Made by a program: the position numbers and the translations under genes. From Cohnella hashimotonis (GTDB taxonomy: Bacteria; Bacillota; Bacilli; Paenibacillales; Paenibacillaceae), in the NCBI RefSeq assembly GCF_030014955.1, contig NZ_JAGRPV010000001.1:4774001-4838000 (forward strand): a stretch of DNA of 64,000 nucleotides. The letters run 5' to 3'. The notes beneath the pieces were generated by a model, which ran no database searches, had not been told where the DNA came from, and saw nothing but the letters and a program-made list of their open reading frames with translations. This document shows, piece by piece, positions 9,336 through 19,046 of this stretch. Every line of letters begins with the position of its first letter. Positions within the stretch are counted from its first letter, which is position 1.

Positions 9336-9697
9336 CCTATTATACGCCCACCGTCCTCTGGTTTGGGCGATCATCGCCCACGTTGTTGTTTTGACGTAAT
9401 GCCTGCATATACATCTATTCCGCCAATGTCGGCCCTTTTAATCAGAAAAGATGCCAATTTTCAGTTATTTTCTTCCATCCTGCGCATTTCCGGCTTGTGC
9501 TTTGAATTTACCTGCTTATTTGCAGGTATTTTATCCAATGCCGCGGGTCGGCAGAAAATGCATGCACAAATGCAGGCTTTTGAGCCACGCATAACACTTG
9601 AGCCACGCATATCATTTTAACCCCGCATAACATCGAAAAAGCGCCGGCACGCCTTGAGCCGCTTGCTTCCACCGGTTCGCCCAACCAAAACCGATAT
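9336..9697. other. Gene-free AT-richer spacer
   Basis: This roughly 360-bp stretch has lower GC than its neighbours and no open frame with a ribosome site and recognisable protein. It contains a small hairpin (ACCTGCTTATTTGCAGGT, near 9509) and three tandem 18-bp units listed separately. Nothing else was recognised. Confidence 0.6.
9580..9633. repeat. Three tandem 18-bp units
   Basis: The units are 9580-9597 (TTGAGCCACGCATAACAC), 9598-9615 (TTGAGCCACGCATATCAT) and 9616-9633 (TTTAACCCCGCATAACAT). The first two differ at three positions; the third is more diverged. The sequence is unrelated to the 20-bp dispersed family. Confidence 0.75.
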
Positions 9698-9746
9698 AGC
9701 AAAAAGAGCTGCCCGACAGCCATCTAATGACTGCTGGGCAACCCTT
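9698..9746 (-). terminator. Probable terminator of the pst-phoU operon
   Basis: On the minus strand TGCCC...CGGGCA arms around a loop are followed by CTCTTTTTGC, about 40 bp beyond the phoU stop. The stem has mismatches, so the call is moderate. Confidence 0.6.
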
Positions 9747-9785
9747 TGTCGACTCAGGCTATACAGCCGCGCCTGACCGCTTAGC

Positions 9786-10445
9786 TTACTGATTCAAGTC
9801 AGGCCGCGTACCGACGACGAGGAAGACGACGTTCTCGCCGATGTTCGTCGCATGATCCGCGATCCGCTCGATGTAGCGTCCGACAAAGCAAAGGTTCATC
9901 GCTTGTCCGACGTTCTTCTGATTCTCGCCGGCCATTTCGAACAGCTCGCGCAAAATTTGTGAGTACAAAGCGTCGATCATGTCGTCGTCCTTGGCCATTT
10001 TGTAAGCCAGATCCACGTTCTCGTCGATGTAGGACCGGATCGACTCCCCGATCATTCCTTGCGCCAGCGATGCCATGCGCGGCAAGTCCACGAGCGGCTT
10101 AATCAGCGATTGGCCCTCCAGCCGGATTGCGACTTTGGCGATGTCGACGGACAGATCGCCCATCCGCTCCAGATCCGAGGAGATCTTGAGCGCCACGAGG
10201 ATGCGGCGCAGATCCTTCGCCACAGGCTGCTGCGTAGCGATCAGCTTGGACCCCAGGTCGGCGATGCGCTCCTCGAGCCTGTTCAGCTCCGGATCGGCTT
10301 TGACGATGCGCTGCGCCAGCGTCCCGTTCAAGCCCTCCAGCGCCTGCATGGCGTCGCCAAGCGCCTTCTCCACTCTGTCGCCCATTTCTACAAGCATGTT
10401 CTGCAATTGCACGAGACCGATATCAAATTCCCTTCTCGCCGTCAT
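9786..10445 (-). CDS. phoU: Phosphate signalling regulator PhoU
   Basis: PhoU is a cytosolic helical protein that binds the Pst transporter and, in model species, the PhoR kinase, damping phosphate uptake and Pho signalling. The 219 residues form two PhoU repeats; metal-binding style segments DLERMGDLSVDIAKVA and YIERIADHATNIGENVVF are visible. It is the last gene of pstS-pstC-pstA-pstB-pstB-phoU, 25 bp after the second pstB. Length is standard. No PhoPR genes are in the window. Confidence 0.95.
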   Translation of the reverse strand: MTARREFDIGLVQLQNMLVEMGDRVEKALGDAMQALEGLNGTLAQRIVKADPELNRLEERIADLGSKLIATQQPVAKDLRRILVALKISSDLERMGDLSVDIAKVAIRLEGQSLIKPLVDLPRMASLAQGMIGESIRSYIDENVDLAYKMAKDDDMIDALYSQILRELFEMAGENQKNVGQAMNLCFVGRYIERIADHATNIGENVVFLVVGTRPDLNQ

Positions 10446-10470
10446 TGGCCGTTTGCCCCTTCCACGTCGT

Positions 10471-11220
<750 letters not shown>

Positions 11221-11311
11221 TTGCGCGCCTCCTCCTCATTGGGCCGGGCCCCGCGGTCCGGCACCGCCTCTTGTCGATCGCCCGCGGTCGCTTGCGTCGC
11301 TTGGCCTGCGA

Positions 11312-12298
11312 TCAGCCGAAGCGCCCGGAGATGTAGTCGTCCGTCGACTTACGCGTCGGATTGGTAAAGATCTTGTTCGTCTCGTCGTACTCGACCAGAT
11401 CGCCGAGGAAGAAGAATGCCGTCTTGTCGGACACCCGCGCAGCCTGATGCATGTTGTGCGTGACGATGACGATCGTGTAGTCCTGCTTCAGCTCGGCGAT
11501 CAGCTCCTCGACCTTGGCGGTCGACACGGGATCGAGGGCCGAAGCCGGTTCGTCCATGAGAAGGATGTCCGGCTTGACCGCAATCGAGCGCGCGATGCAC
11601 AGACGCTGCTGCTGGCCGCCCGACAAGGCGAGGCCCGATTGATGCAGCCGGTCCTTGACCTCGTCCCACAGCGCCGTTTTGCGCAGGCATTCCTCGACGA
11701 GCTGATCGAGCGCCGCCTTGTTCTTCACGCCGTGATAGCGAGGGCCGAAGGCGACATTTTCATAGATCGATTTGTGAAACGGATTCGGGCGCTGCCACAC
11801 CATCCCGATCTTCTGGCGCAGACGCACGACATCCGTATGCGGATCGCAAATGTTTTGGCCGCCGATCCAGATCTCGCCCTTGATCGAAGCGCCGGGGATC
11901 AGGTCGTTCATCCGGTTGAGTGAACGCAGGAACGTCGACTTGCCGCAGCCCGACGGGCCGATCAGCGCGACGACCTGGCGGTCGGGGAATGCCATGCTGA
12001 CTTGCTTGATCGCCTGCTTTTCGCCATAGAAGACCGACAGGTCTTTCGTATAAAAAGCGGGCGGCGGCGCGGCTTGCGTCCGGGCGGTCCCGCTCGCTTC
12101 GGGCTCGGACGGCGCTGTCTTCGGTTTCTCGACAGGCGCGGCCGGCGCGGGAATCGCCGAAGACTCGGCTTGCGCAGGCGGCGCGGAAGGGGCAGGCGGC
12201 AAAGCCGTTCCCGCACTTGCGCGATGCGGGATCGGCGCGCCGGCGGCCGGACTGGATGCGCGTTCGGCTTCTGTCTTATCGGTCGCGATCGTACTCAC
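11312..12298 (-). CDS. pstB: Phosphate ABC transporter ATP-binding protein with Pro/Ala-rich N-terminal extension
   Basis: This is the first of two PstB ATPases. The ABC domain starts near residue 80 ([20 protein letters not shown]) and is complete: [47 protein letters not shown]. Unlike ordinary PstB of about 250 residues it carries some 78 extra residues at the N-terminus, rich in Ala, Pro, Ser and Glu and apparently disordered. The GTG start at 12298 has a near-perfect AAAGGAGG eight bases upstream, so the extension is probably translated rather than a mis-called start. It is followed by the second pstB and preceded by pstA. Confidence 0.93.
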   Translation of the reverse strand: MSTIATDKTEAERASSPAAGAPIPHRASAGTALPPAPSAPPAQAESSAIPAPAAPVEKPKTAPSEPEASGTARTQAAPPPAFYTKDLSVFYGEKQAIKQVSMAFPDRQVVALIGPSGCGKSTFLRSLNRMNDLIPGASIKGEIWIGGQNICDPHTDVVRLRQKIGMVWQRPNPFHKSIYENVAFGPRYHGVKNKAALDQLVEECLRKTALWDEVKDRLHQSGLALSGGQQQRLCIARSIAVKPDILLMDEPASALDPVSTAKVEELIAELKQDYTIVIVTHNMHQAARVSDKTAFFFLGDLVEYDETNKIFTNPTRKSTDDYISGRFG

Positions 12299-12344
12299 GA
12301 TGAATTCCTCCTTTAAGGTTCCGGGCGGTCGGACGAAACGAAGC

Positions 12345-13232
12345 TTAGCGTCCCGCCGTCAGCTTGCGGTACAGCGCGCGTCCAAACCAGCGGGCGCCCA
12401 GATTGAAGAGCAGCACGGTGATGACGAGGACGGCAGATGCGCCTGCAGCGATCTGCGCGGCGTCCGGCGCGAGGCCTTCGCTGTTCACCTTCCAGATGTG
12501 CACGGCGAGCGTCTCTGCCGGACGGAACGGGTTGAGCGGCGACGTGTGGTGCAGCGGATTCCAGTCCGTGAAGTCGAGGCGCGGCGAGCTCATGCCTGCC
12601 GTGAACAGCAGCGCGGCGGCTTCGCCGAATACGCGGCCTGCGGCGAGAATCGTGCCCGTAACGATAGCGGGCAGGGAGATCGGCAGCATGACCGTCGTAA
12701 TCGTGCGCCAGCGGGACAGTCCGAGCGCGAGGCCTGCTTCCTTCTGCTCGCGCGGCACGGCGCGCAGCGCCTGCTCGGTAATGCGCACCATGAGCGGCAG
12801 GTTGAACACCGTCAGCGCGAGCGCGCCGGACATCAGCGACAGCCCGAGGCCGAAGCGGTTGACGATAACCAGAAGTCCGAACAAACCGACGACGATTGAC
12901 GGGAAGGAAGACAGTACCTCGACGATCAGGCGGATGAACGCGGTCAGCCGGTTTTGTTTGGCGTATTCGCTCATGTAGATGCCGGCGCCGAGGCCGAGCG
13001 GCACGGTAATGATCATCGTGAGCACAAGCAGGAACAGCGAGTTGAACAGCTGCGGACCGATGCCGCCGCCCGCGCGGATCGATTCGGGCGCGGAGGTGAG
13101 GAAGTGCCAGCTGATATGGCCGACGCCGCGAATGAGGAGATAGCCGAGCAGCGCGGCGAGCAGCGCAATGATCAAAAAGCCGATGCCGACGATGACGCCG
13201 GTCATGATGCGGTCTACGGACTTGGCCTTCAT
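12345..13232 (-). CDS. pstA: Phosphate ABC transporter permease PstA
   Basis: PstA forms half of the phosphate channel in the membrane. The 295 residues start [21 protein letters not shown], with about six membrane segments and the permease coupling loop [33 protein letters not shown] chose the ATG at 13232 because it overlaps the pstC stop (ATGA), typical for this pair; longer in-frame starts to 13316 would lie inside pstC. It sits between pstC and the first pstB. Confidence 0.95.
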   Translation of the reverse strand: MKAKSVDRIMTGVIVGIGFLIIALLAALLGYLLIRGVGHISWHFLTSAPESIRAGGGIGPQLFNSLFLLVLTMIITVPLGLGAGIYMSEYAKQNRLTAFIRLIVEVLSSFPSIVVGLFGLLVIVNRFGLGLSLMSGALALTVFNLPLMVRITEQALRAVPREQKEAGLALGLSRWRTITTVMLPISLPAIVTGTILAAGRVFGEAAALLFTAGMSSPRLDFTDWNPLHHTSPLNPFRPAETLAVHIWKVNSEGLAPDAAQIAAGASAVLVITVLLFNLGARWFGRALYRKLTAGR

Positions 13233-14167
13233 GCGTGCTTCACTCTCCTCTCCAGCAGTCGGACGACGAATACGAACAAGAAGGTCATGATCAGCAAAAT
13301 GAGGGCGAGGCTCCACAATGCGTTGTTGTGCAGCGAGCCGCTCGTCGTGTTGCCCATCGACAGCGTGATGATGCTGGTCAGCGTCGCGGCGGATTGCGTC
13401 AGCGAATGCGGAATGTGCGGCGCATTGCCGATAACCATCTGCACGGCGAGCGCTTCGCCGAATGCGCGAGCGATGCCCAGTACGATGCCGGTCATGAGCG
13501 ACGGCAGCGTCGTCGGAATGACAAGCCGCGAGATCGTCTGCCAGCGGGTGGCGCCAAGCGCATAAGAGCCTTCCTTAAGTCCGGCAGGCAAGCTGCGCAG
13601 CGCGTCCGTCGCGACGGTCGTAATCGTAGGCAGAATCATGACGGATAATACGATTCCGCCGGCCAGAATGCCGACACCTTGGCCGGGAAAGACATCCCGC
13701 AGAAACGGCACGATGACGCTCAAGCCGACGAAGCCGTAAACGACCGACGGAACGCCGGCAAGCAGCTCGATCGCGGGCTGCAAAATATTTTTGCCGACTT
13801 TGGGCATCATTTCGGTCATGAAGATCGCGGCGCAAATGCCGAGCGGCGCGGCAATAATGGCGGCGAGCAGCGAAGTTGCGAATGAGCCGAACAGAAACGG
13901 CAGCGCGCCGAAGCGCGGCGTGTCCGCTTCCGGCGACCATTTCAGGCCGCCGATCATCTCGCCGACGCTTACGCCCTGGCTCGCGAACGGCGTCAAGCCT
14001 CTCGAAGCGATGAAGTAGACGATCGAAAAAATGATGACGATCAGCAGCAGCACGCAAAACATTACGTAACCTCTGCCGCGGAGCTCCTCAAGCTTGTGCT
14101 TCGGAAATTTGCCGCGTCCGTCGTTCGCGATGGCGTCCGCCGCTTGGCGGGTTTGGGTCATGTTCAT
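13229..14167 (-). CDS. pstC: Phosphate ABC transporter permease PstC
   Basis: PstC is the partner permease of PstA. The 312 residues include an N-terminal cytosolic stretch, a first membrane segment (about 32-54), a periplasm-side loop, and the coupling loop TDALRSLPAGLKEGSYALGATRWQTISRLVIP. AAGGAGAGGC precedes the ATG. It lies 79 bp downstream of pstS and overlaps pstA by four bases. Confidence 0.95.
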   Translation of the reverse strand: MNMTQTRQAADAIANDGRGKFPKHKLEELRGRGYVMFCVLLLIVIIFSIVYFIASRGLTPFASQGVSVGEMIGGLKWSPEADTPRFGALPFLFGSFATSLLAAIIAAPLGICAAIFMTEMMPKVGKNILQPAIELLAGVPSVVYGFVGLSVIVPFLRDVFPGQGVGILAGGIVLSVMILPTITTVATDALRSLPAGLKEGSYALGATRWQTISRLVIPTTLPSLMTGIVLGIARAFGEALAVQMVIGNAPHIPHSLTQSAATLTSIITLSMGNTTSGSLHNNALWSLALILLIMTFLFVFVVRLLERRVKHA

Positions 14168-14246
14168 GCGAGCCTCTCCTTAACGTGGCAAGAGAGGCGC
14201 CCGTTTTCAGGTCCGCCTCTGCCGGCTATTCTTGTGCAATCTTTAA

Positions 14247-15176
14247 TTATTTGTTGGTTACGTTGCCTTCCACGTCGCGCGTAACCTTCATGTCGCTAAC
14301 CGGGATGTAACCCAGGTCCTTCACGTCGGTGCCTTGGATTTCGTCGCTCAGCATGTAGTCGAGGAATGCCTTCAGTGCACCGTCAGGCTCGCCCTTCGTG
14401 TACATGTGCTCGTATGCCCATACCGGATACGTGCCGGACGCTACGTTTTCGGCCGTTGCTTCTACGCCTTCGTACTTGAGCGCTTGAATCGTATCGTCGA
14501 GGTAGGACAGTGCCAGGTAGCCGATTGCGCCAGGCGTTTCGGAGACGAGCTTGCGAACCGTGCCGGATGCGTCTTCCGTGATCGAATCAGGCAGGTCTTC
14601 CGACTTCGCGCCGAGCGCGAAGTTTTCGAACGTAGCGCGGGTACCCGAGCTTGCAGGACGGTTGACGAGGACGATCTTTTGATCCTTGCCGCCGACGTCC
14701 TTCCAGTTCGTTACTTTGCCGGTGAAGATGTCGACCAGCTGCGCCTTCGTCAGGTTGTCCACGCCTACGTCCTTGTTGGAGACAGCGGCGATCGATACGA
14801 CTGCGACTTGGTGATCGACGAGTTCCTTGGCCTTGTCTGCGTCGGCGTCCTTCAGCTTCTCTTCGGCGAATACGTCGGAGTTGCCGATTTGCACGGTGCC
14901 TTCCGCGACTTGGGACAGGCCGGCGCCGCTGCCGCCGCCGTTGACGGTGATCGTGACATCCTTGTTCAGGTCCATGAATTTCTTCGAAGCTTGATCGACC
15001 AGCGGCTGGAGCGCGGTCGAGCCCGCTGCGCTGAACGCGCCGCTGATGGCTGCGCTGGCAGGTGCGCTGGAGGAAGCGCCGTTGTTGCTTGCGTTATTGG
15101 AATTGTCGTTTTTGCCGCAGGCGGCAAGCGAGATGCCAAGCGCGAGCGTCGTCAGTACGAGCAGAGATTTTTTCAA
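14247..15176 (-). CDS. pstS: Phosphate-binding lipoprotein PstS
   Basis: PstS captures phosphate outside the membrane and delivers it to PstCA. The 309 residues start with a lipoprotein signal peptide, MKKSLLVLTTLALGISLAAC, with Cys20 as the lipidated residue, then a Ser/Asn/Ala linker and the PBP-like domain (AAGSTALQPLVDQASKKF, NGGGSGAGLSQVAEG, NRPASSGTRATFENF). The serine/threonine-rich loops that contact phosphate are present. It heads the pst operon and has a Pho box upstream at 15270-15286. Confidence 0.95.
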   Translation of the reverse strand: MKKSLLVLTTLALGISLAACGKNDNSNNASNNGASSSAPASAAISGAFSAAGSTALQPLVDQASKKFMDLNKDVTITVNGGGSGAGLSQVAEGTVQIGNSDVFAEEKLKDADADKAKELVDHQVAVVSIAAVSNKDVGVDNLTKAQLVDIFTGKVTNWKDVGGKDQKIVLVNRPASSGTRATFENFALGAKSEDLPDSITEDASGTVRKLVSETPGAIGYLALSYLDDTIQALKYEGVEATAENVASGTYPVWAYEHMYTKGEPDGALKAFLDYMLSDEIQGTDVKDLGYIPVSDMKVTRDVEGNVTNK

Positions 15177-15269
15177 GGAATAGAGCCCCTTTCAAATTGT
15201 GTTTATATGGTTTGTTCTCAAGCACATCTCTGATTCTAGCGACCATTCGTCAATCTTGTATTCGTGCAT

Positions 15270-15286
15270 TGTTAACGCAATGTTAA
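15270..15286 (-). promoter_or_regulatory. Pho box upstream of pstS
   Basis: On the minus strand the sequence is TTAACATTGCGTTAACA: two exact TTAACA repeats separated by five bases, the arrangement recognised by PhoP dimers in Bacillus. A weaker TTAACG lies just upstream. It ends about 94 bp before the pstS start codon. Confidence 0.8.
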
Positions 15287-15298
15287 AAATGTCGAACG

Positions 15299-16567
15299 TT
15301 AATATTTTTCTTCGGGAGATTCGTTCATTTGAACCGCGAGCTTGGCGACTTGCGCCGCGATCTGCTCCGACATGACCGACGCTTCGCGCGAAGCAACCGC
15401 GAGATGTTCCGTGCCCTTCGCATTTTCGGAGCTGCGCGTCCACAGCCGGTTAAACGTATTCTCCGCCTTTTGTACCTGCAGCAGTCCGCGATCGGCGCCT
15501 TCCTTGCCTTCACGCACATGCGCGGCGGCGGCGGCGGCCGAAGCTGCCATCCCGTTCAGCTGTTCGCGAATCTGACTGGCCTGGGACTTGGTCTGGTCGG
15601 CAAGCTGGCGTACTTCCTGCGCGACGACGGAAAATCCGAGGCCGTGCGAACCGGCTCTTGCCGCTTCGATCTGCGCGTTGATCGCGAGCAGGTTGCACTG
15701 GTCGGCCAGCTGCGCGATGAGCTTGGCGATGCCGACCGTGTCCGACACGCTGGCAAGCAGCTCGTCCACCGATTTGGCCTGTCGTTCCGCCGTCTCCGTC
15801 CACAGGCGGAACAGCCCCAGCATCTCGGTCAGATCTTGCTGGCCATGCTCGGCCAGCTCTGCGACCTCAAGACTCCCGGTGCGTGATACCGACGCCTCGC
15901 CGGCGAGGCGATCGACCGCGCCCCGAATGTCGCGAAGCATCCGTTCGGCGCCGCGAACGGTGGACATCTGGCGTCCGGCAAGCTCGCGGCGGAGCAGCCT
16001 CGAGAGCTGCAGCATGTCGCTGACCGTAAGGACGCCCGTAAAGGCGCCGCCGCTCGTCATCATGACGGCATCGTAGATGCGCTCCTCGTCGCGCGACATC
16101 GCGCGGTCAATCAACTCCTGCGGCGACAGATCGGTCTCGGCGGTCATGGCCTGGCTGTCCATCAGCTTGGTTACGGGCTTGTCCGCGAACAGCGGCATGC
16201 CGTACAACGAACCGATCAATTTAAAGAAGCGATGCCGCATGACGATGCCCGCAGGTTCGCCCGTCTTTTTTACGACGGCGACGCACTCGAGCTCTTGGCG
16301 CCTGCGGAACAGCTCGGCCATCTCGCCGCAGGTCTGCTCCGGCGACACCTGCGGACAGGTGCGGATCCACTCCGCAAGCGCAACGGACGGATAGTGCTTG
16401 GCGAACTCGGCCGGTTCGAATTTTTGTACCGCTTCGGCTTTTTGCGGCGCTTCGGATTCCTGTACAGCCGCAGTCTCCCGGAGCTTTGTGCTTGGTGCCT
16501 CCGGTTTCGAGCGAGGCGCCTCTTCGGCAGCCCGGGATTTCGTCTTTTCTAATAGAAGCAAACTCAT
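15299..16567 (-). CDS. Soluble CBS-domain methyl-accepting chemotaxis-type protein
   Basis: This 422-residue protein has no membrane segment. After a charged N-terminal region (1-60) comes a CBS-pair-like sensing region (about 70-195; CPQVSPEQTCGEMAELFRRRQELECVAVV, MRHRFFKLIGSLYGMPLF, VMMTSGGAFTGVLTVSDMLQL), then an MCP signalling helix bundle with the hairpin tip IAQLADQCNLLAINAQIEAARAGSHGLGFSVVAQEVRQLADQT. It should be a cytosolic signal transducer; a CheA partner or ligand is not visible. It lies upstream of pstS in the same direction, with the Pho box between them. Whether it responds to phosphate is unknown. Confidence 0.85.
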   Translation of the reverse strand: MSLLLLEKTKSRAAEEAPRSKPEAPSTKLRETAAVQESEAPQKAEAVQKFEPAEFAKHYPSVALAEWIRTCPQVSPEQTCGEMAELFRRRQELECVAVVKKTGEPAGIVMRHRFFKLIGSLYGMPLFADKPVTKLMDSQAMTAETDLSPQELIDRAMSRDEERIYDAVMMTSGGAFTGVLTVSDMLQLSRLLRRELAGRQMSTVRGAERMLRDIRGAVDRLAGEASVSRTGSLEVAELAEHGQQDLTEMLGLFRLWTETAERQAKSVDELLASVSDTVGIAKLIAQLADQCNLLAINAQIEAARAGSHGLGFSVVAQEVRQLADQTKSQASQIREQLNGMAASAAAAAAHVREGKEGADRGLLQVQKAENTFNRLWTRSSENAKGTEHLAVASREASVMSEQIAAQVAKLAVQMNESPEEKY

Positions 16568-16733
16568 GCTCCCAGCCCCTTATCCGCTGATCTTGACCCG
16601 CTCAGTTTATCAGCAGCTTGTCAACCCGGCGTTAGAGGAAGGATCGAGAAATGTAAATTATCCCTTTTTTAACGAACTTCGCGATGACAGCGAATTCATT
16701 TTGAATGACACCGCATACATGGTTTTCCCTGCC

Positions 16734-16762
16734 TTGACAGCCTTTGGATGGACCTTTAACAT
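16734..16762 (+). promoter_or_regulatory. Promoter of the riboswitch-HAD transcript
   Basis: TTGACA at 16734-16739 and TAACAT at 16757-16762 are 17 bp apart, a good housekeeping sigma-factor promoter directly before the riboswitch. Confidence 0.7.
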
Positions 16763-16765
16763 GTA

Positions 16766-16908
16766 CGTAAGCTTAGTTTCCGGCACGGCCGGAGAGCGGG
16801 GGAACCACCTTTTGGGGCGAATCGAGGCTGGATCGCAGAAGATCCGGTCAGTAGGGTACCATCTTACCCGAGTCCGTCAGCTAACCTCGTCAGCGTTTGA
16901 AGATGGGT
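16766..16908 (+). ncRNA. c-di-AMP riboswitch (ydaO-yuaA type)
   Basis: The conserved core of the ydaO/yuaA class is visible: GCGGGGGAACCA, then TTTTGGGGCGAATCG, and further on GTAGGGTACC...CCGAGTCCGTCAGCTAACCTCG. These are the segments that build the two c-di-AMP sites. An intrinsic terminator follows at 16943-16973, which fits the known OFF-switch behaviour of the class. The regulated genes are the HAD phosphatase and probably mtlD, not the more usual potassium transporter or cell-wall hydrolase. Boundaries are estimated by eye. Confidence 0.88.
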
Positions 16909-16942
16909 CCATTTGATTTTCTAAATTTCATTTAGAATCCGC

Positions 16943-16973
16943 GGCCCTTCAGGTTTGAAGGGTCTTTTTATTT
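16943..16973 (+). terminator. Riboswitch expression-platform terminator
   Basis: The hairpin GGCCCTTCA / TGAAGGGTC with a GGTT loop is followed by TTTTTATTT, between the aptamer and the HAD gene. Confidence 0.85.
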
Positions 16974-17057
16974 GCTGCCAGCGGCCCATCGCCGGCGTCC
17001 CCCCCTCTCGCCGTTGTTCGGATAGGCAGAACAACTTCATGGAGGGATTTATAACCT

Positions 17058-17735
17058 ATGACTATCGCATCGCGCACCAAGGCTGTTATTTTCGATTTTG
17101 ACGGTACGATCCTCGACACCGAGACCGCATGGTACGAAGCCTTTAAGTCCGCATACCGGGAGTACGAGGTGGATTTGTCCCTCGACATGTACGCGGGCTG
17201 CATCGGCACAAGCCTTCACAAATTCAATCCCTACGAATACCTGATCACCGATCTCAAGCTGCCGATCGACCCGGATCTGTTCCGCGAGTCGGTGCACGAG
17301 CTGCACGGCAAGCTGATGGAACGCGAAGAGATGCGCCCCGGCGTACTTCATTTTCTCGATAGCGCGAAGGAAGCAGGGCTTCAGATCGGACTCGCCTCCA
17401 GCTCCCGCAGGGAATGGGTCGAGACCCATCTGAAAAAGCTGGAAATCCTCGATTACTTCGACTGCATCCGCACCGCGGACGACGTCAGCGAGGTGAAGCC
17501 GAATCCCGAACTTTATAGGCAAGCGCTGCGTGCGCTTGGCGTGTCCGCTCTCGAGGCGATCGCGATCGAGGATTCCCCTAACGGCGCCCAAGCCGCCGAG
17601 GCCGCGGGCATCCGCTGCATCGTGACGCCTAATCCGCTGACCGAGCGTCTTGAATTCGGGGACTGCCTGCGCCGGGTCGAATCGCTGCTGGAGCTGGATT
17701 TCCATCGAATCGTCAACGAGGCGGCCGCTGTCTGA
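17058..17735 (+). CDS. HAD-superfamily phosphatase (phosphoglucomutase/phosphatase-like)
   Basis: A 225-residue haloacid dehalogenase-type hydrolase resembling YhcW and the beta-phosphoglucomutase/phosphoglycolate phosphatase branch. Motif I is VIFDFDGTILDTE (nucleophile Asp near residue 13), motif II is LASSSR, motif III Lys is in VKPNPELY, and motif IV is AIEDSPNGAQAAEAAG. The helical cap between motifs I and II is of the small C1 type. GGAGGGA precedes the ATG. It is the first gene behind the c-di-AMP riboswitch and is followed by mtlD after 61 bp, so a role in sugar phosphate handling is plausible, but the substrate is not known. Confidence 0.88.
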   Translation: MTIASRTKAVIFDFDGTILDTETAWYEAFKSAYREYEVDLSLDMYAGCIGTSLHKFNPYEYLITDLKLPIDPDLFRESVHELHGKLMEREEMRPGVLHFLDSAKEAGLQIGLASSSRREWVETHLKKLEILDYFDCIRTADDVSEVKPNPELYRQALRALGVSALEAIAIEDSPNGAQAAEAAGIRCIVTPNPLTERLEFGDCLRRVESLLELDFHRIVNEAAAV

Positions 17736-17796
17736 TTCGTTTTATTTTCGCAATATTCTTACTATTTATTAAAAATGGATAAAGGGGCGAAGTCAT

Positions 17797-19041
17797 TTGA
17801 GTGTTCGTTATGAAATTGTCGCAGCCCGGCATGCCGAACGGGCAGCCGCGAAGGCTTACCCAAGGCCGCGCAATCAAAAGCCGATGGCCTTGCACTTCGG
17901 TGCCGGCAACATCGGACGGGGATTCATCGGCCTGCAGCTGTCGAAGTCGGGCTACGAGGTTTGCTTCGTCGCCCGCAACGAGACCCAGATCGCCCGGTTT
18001 AAGCAACGGCAGCAGTATACCGTGACATACGCGGACGAATCCGGGGAGACAGAGATCGTTCGCAACGTCACCGCCGTCCACATCGCGAACGGCGACGAGG
18101 TCAAGCGCCGTATTCTGAACGCGGACCTTCTGACGACGGCCGTTGGCGCGGCTTCGCTGCCGGCGATCGCCAAGACGATCGCGGCCGGGCTGGAGCGCAG
18201 ACTGGCGACCCACAGCCACCCGCTGTATATTATTGCATGCGAAAATGCCGTCAGAGGCAGCTCTCAGCTGAAAAAGTACATTTACGAAAATCTGTCCGCC
18301 GAAGGACGCGCCCGTGCCAACCGCAGCGTCACCTTCCCCGATTCCATGATCGACCGCATCGTTCCCGCGCAGCCGGGCGACGACCCGCTTGCCATCCGAG
18401 TCGAGCCCTTCTATGAGTGGATCATCGACCGCAAGCCGCTGCGGCCGGACTTCCGCAGCATTCGCGGCGCCGTTTTTGCCGACAGCCTCGAACCGTATAT
18501 GGCGCGCAAGCTGTACACGGTCAACACGGGACACTGCGTCGCCGCTTATCTCGGACATCTGACAGGCTGCCGTACGCTTCAGGAGGTGCTGAAGAGCGCG
18601 CCGCTTCATAGACAAATCCTGCAGACGCTGGAGGAGACCGGCGCGCTGCTTGTCCGCAAGTACGGGCTGGACCCCGACGAGCAGCGCCTCTATATCGACA
18701 AAACGCTGGAGCGCTTCGCCAATCCCGCTATTGTAGACGACGTCGCGCGGGTCGCGCGTTCGCCGCTGCGCAAGCTGTCGCGCGGCGAGCGTATCGTCCG
18801 TCCGCTGCTGGAAGCGCACGAGCTCGGGATGGCCGTGCCACGTTTGACGGCCGCGGCGGCCGCCGCGCTGCTGTACCGAAATGCCGATGACCCGGAGTCC
18901 TTACAGCTGCAGGACGCGCTGCGCGCAAACGGATTGTCCGCCTTCATCGCGCAGCATATGGGCATTCCCGCCCGGCACGCGCTTCATGCCGAGCTTGTCG
19001 CCGCCGTCGACGAACTTCGCGCGCACAGCGCGCGCAGCTAG
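17797..19041 (+). CDS. mtlD: Mannitol-1-phosphate 5-dehydrogenase
   Basis: MtlD interconverts mannitol 1-phosphate and fructose 6-phosphate with NAD. The Rossmann start ALHFGAGNIGRGFIGLQLSKSGYEV and the polyol-dehydrogenase core (ENAVRGSSQLKKYI, FPDSMIDRIVP, KLYTVNTGHCVAAYLGHL with the catalytic Lys) are clear. The TTG start at 17797 follows AAAGGGGCGA and gives a 29-residue extension before the usual N-terminus; an ATG at 17884 would give the standard length but has no ribosome site. No mannitol PTS genes are nearby, so substrate may come from elsewhere. It is probably cotranscribed with the HAD gene. Confidence 0.92.
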   Translation: MSVRYEIVAARHAERAAAKAYPRPRNQKPMALHFGAGNIGRGFIGLQLSKSGYEVCFVARNETQIARFKQRQQYTVTYADESGETEIVRNVTAVHIANGDEVKRRILNADLLTTAVGAASLPAIAKTIAAGLERRLATHSHPLYIIACENAVRGSSQLKKYIYENLSAEGRARANRSVTFPDSMIDRIVPAQPGDDPLAIRVEPFYEWIIDRKPLRPDFRSIRGAVFADSLEPYMARKLYTVNTGHCVAAYLGHLTGCRTLQEVLKSAPLHRQILQTLEETGALLVRKYGLDPDEQRLYIDKTLERFANPAIVDDVARVARSPLRKLSRGERIVRPLLEAHELGMAVPRLTAAAAAALLYRNADDPESLQLQDALRANGLSAFIAQHMGIPARHALHAELVAAVDELRAHSARS

Positions 19042-19046
19042 AACGT

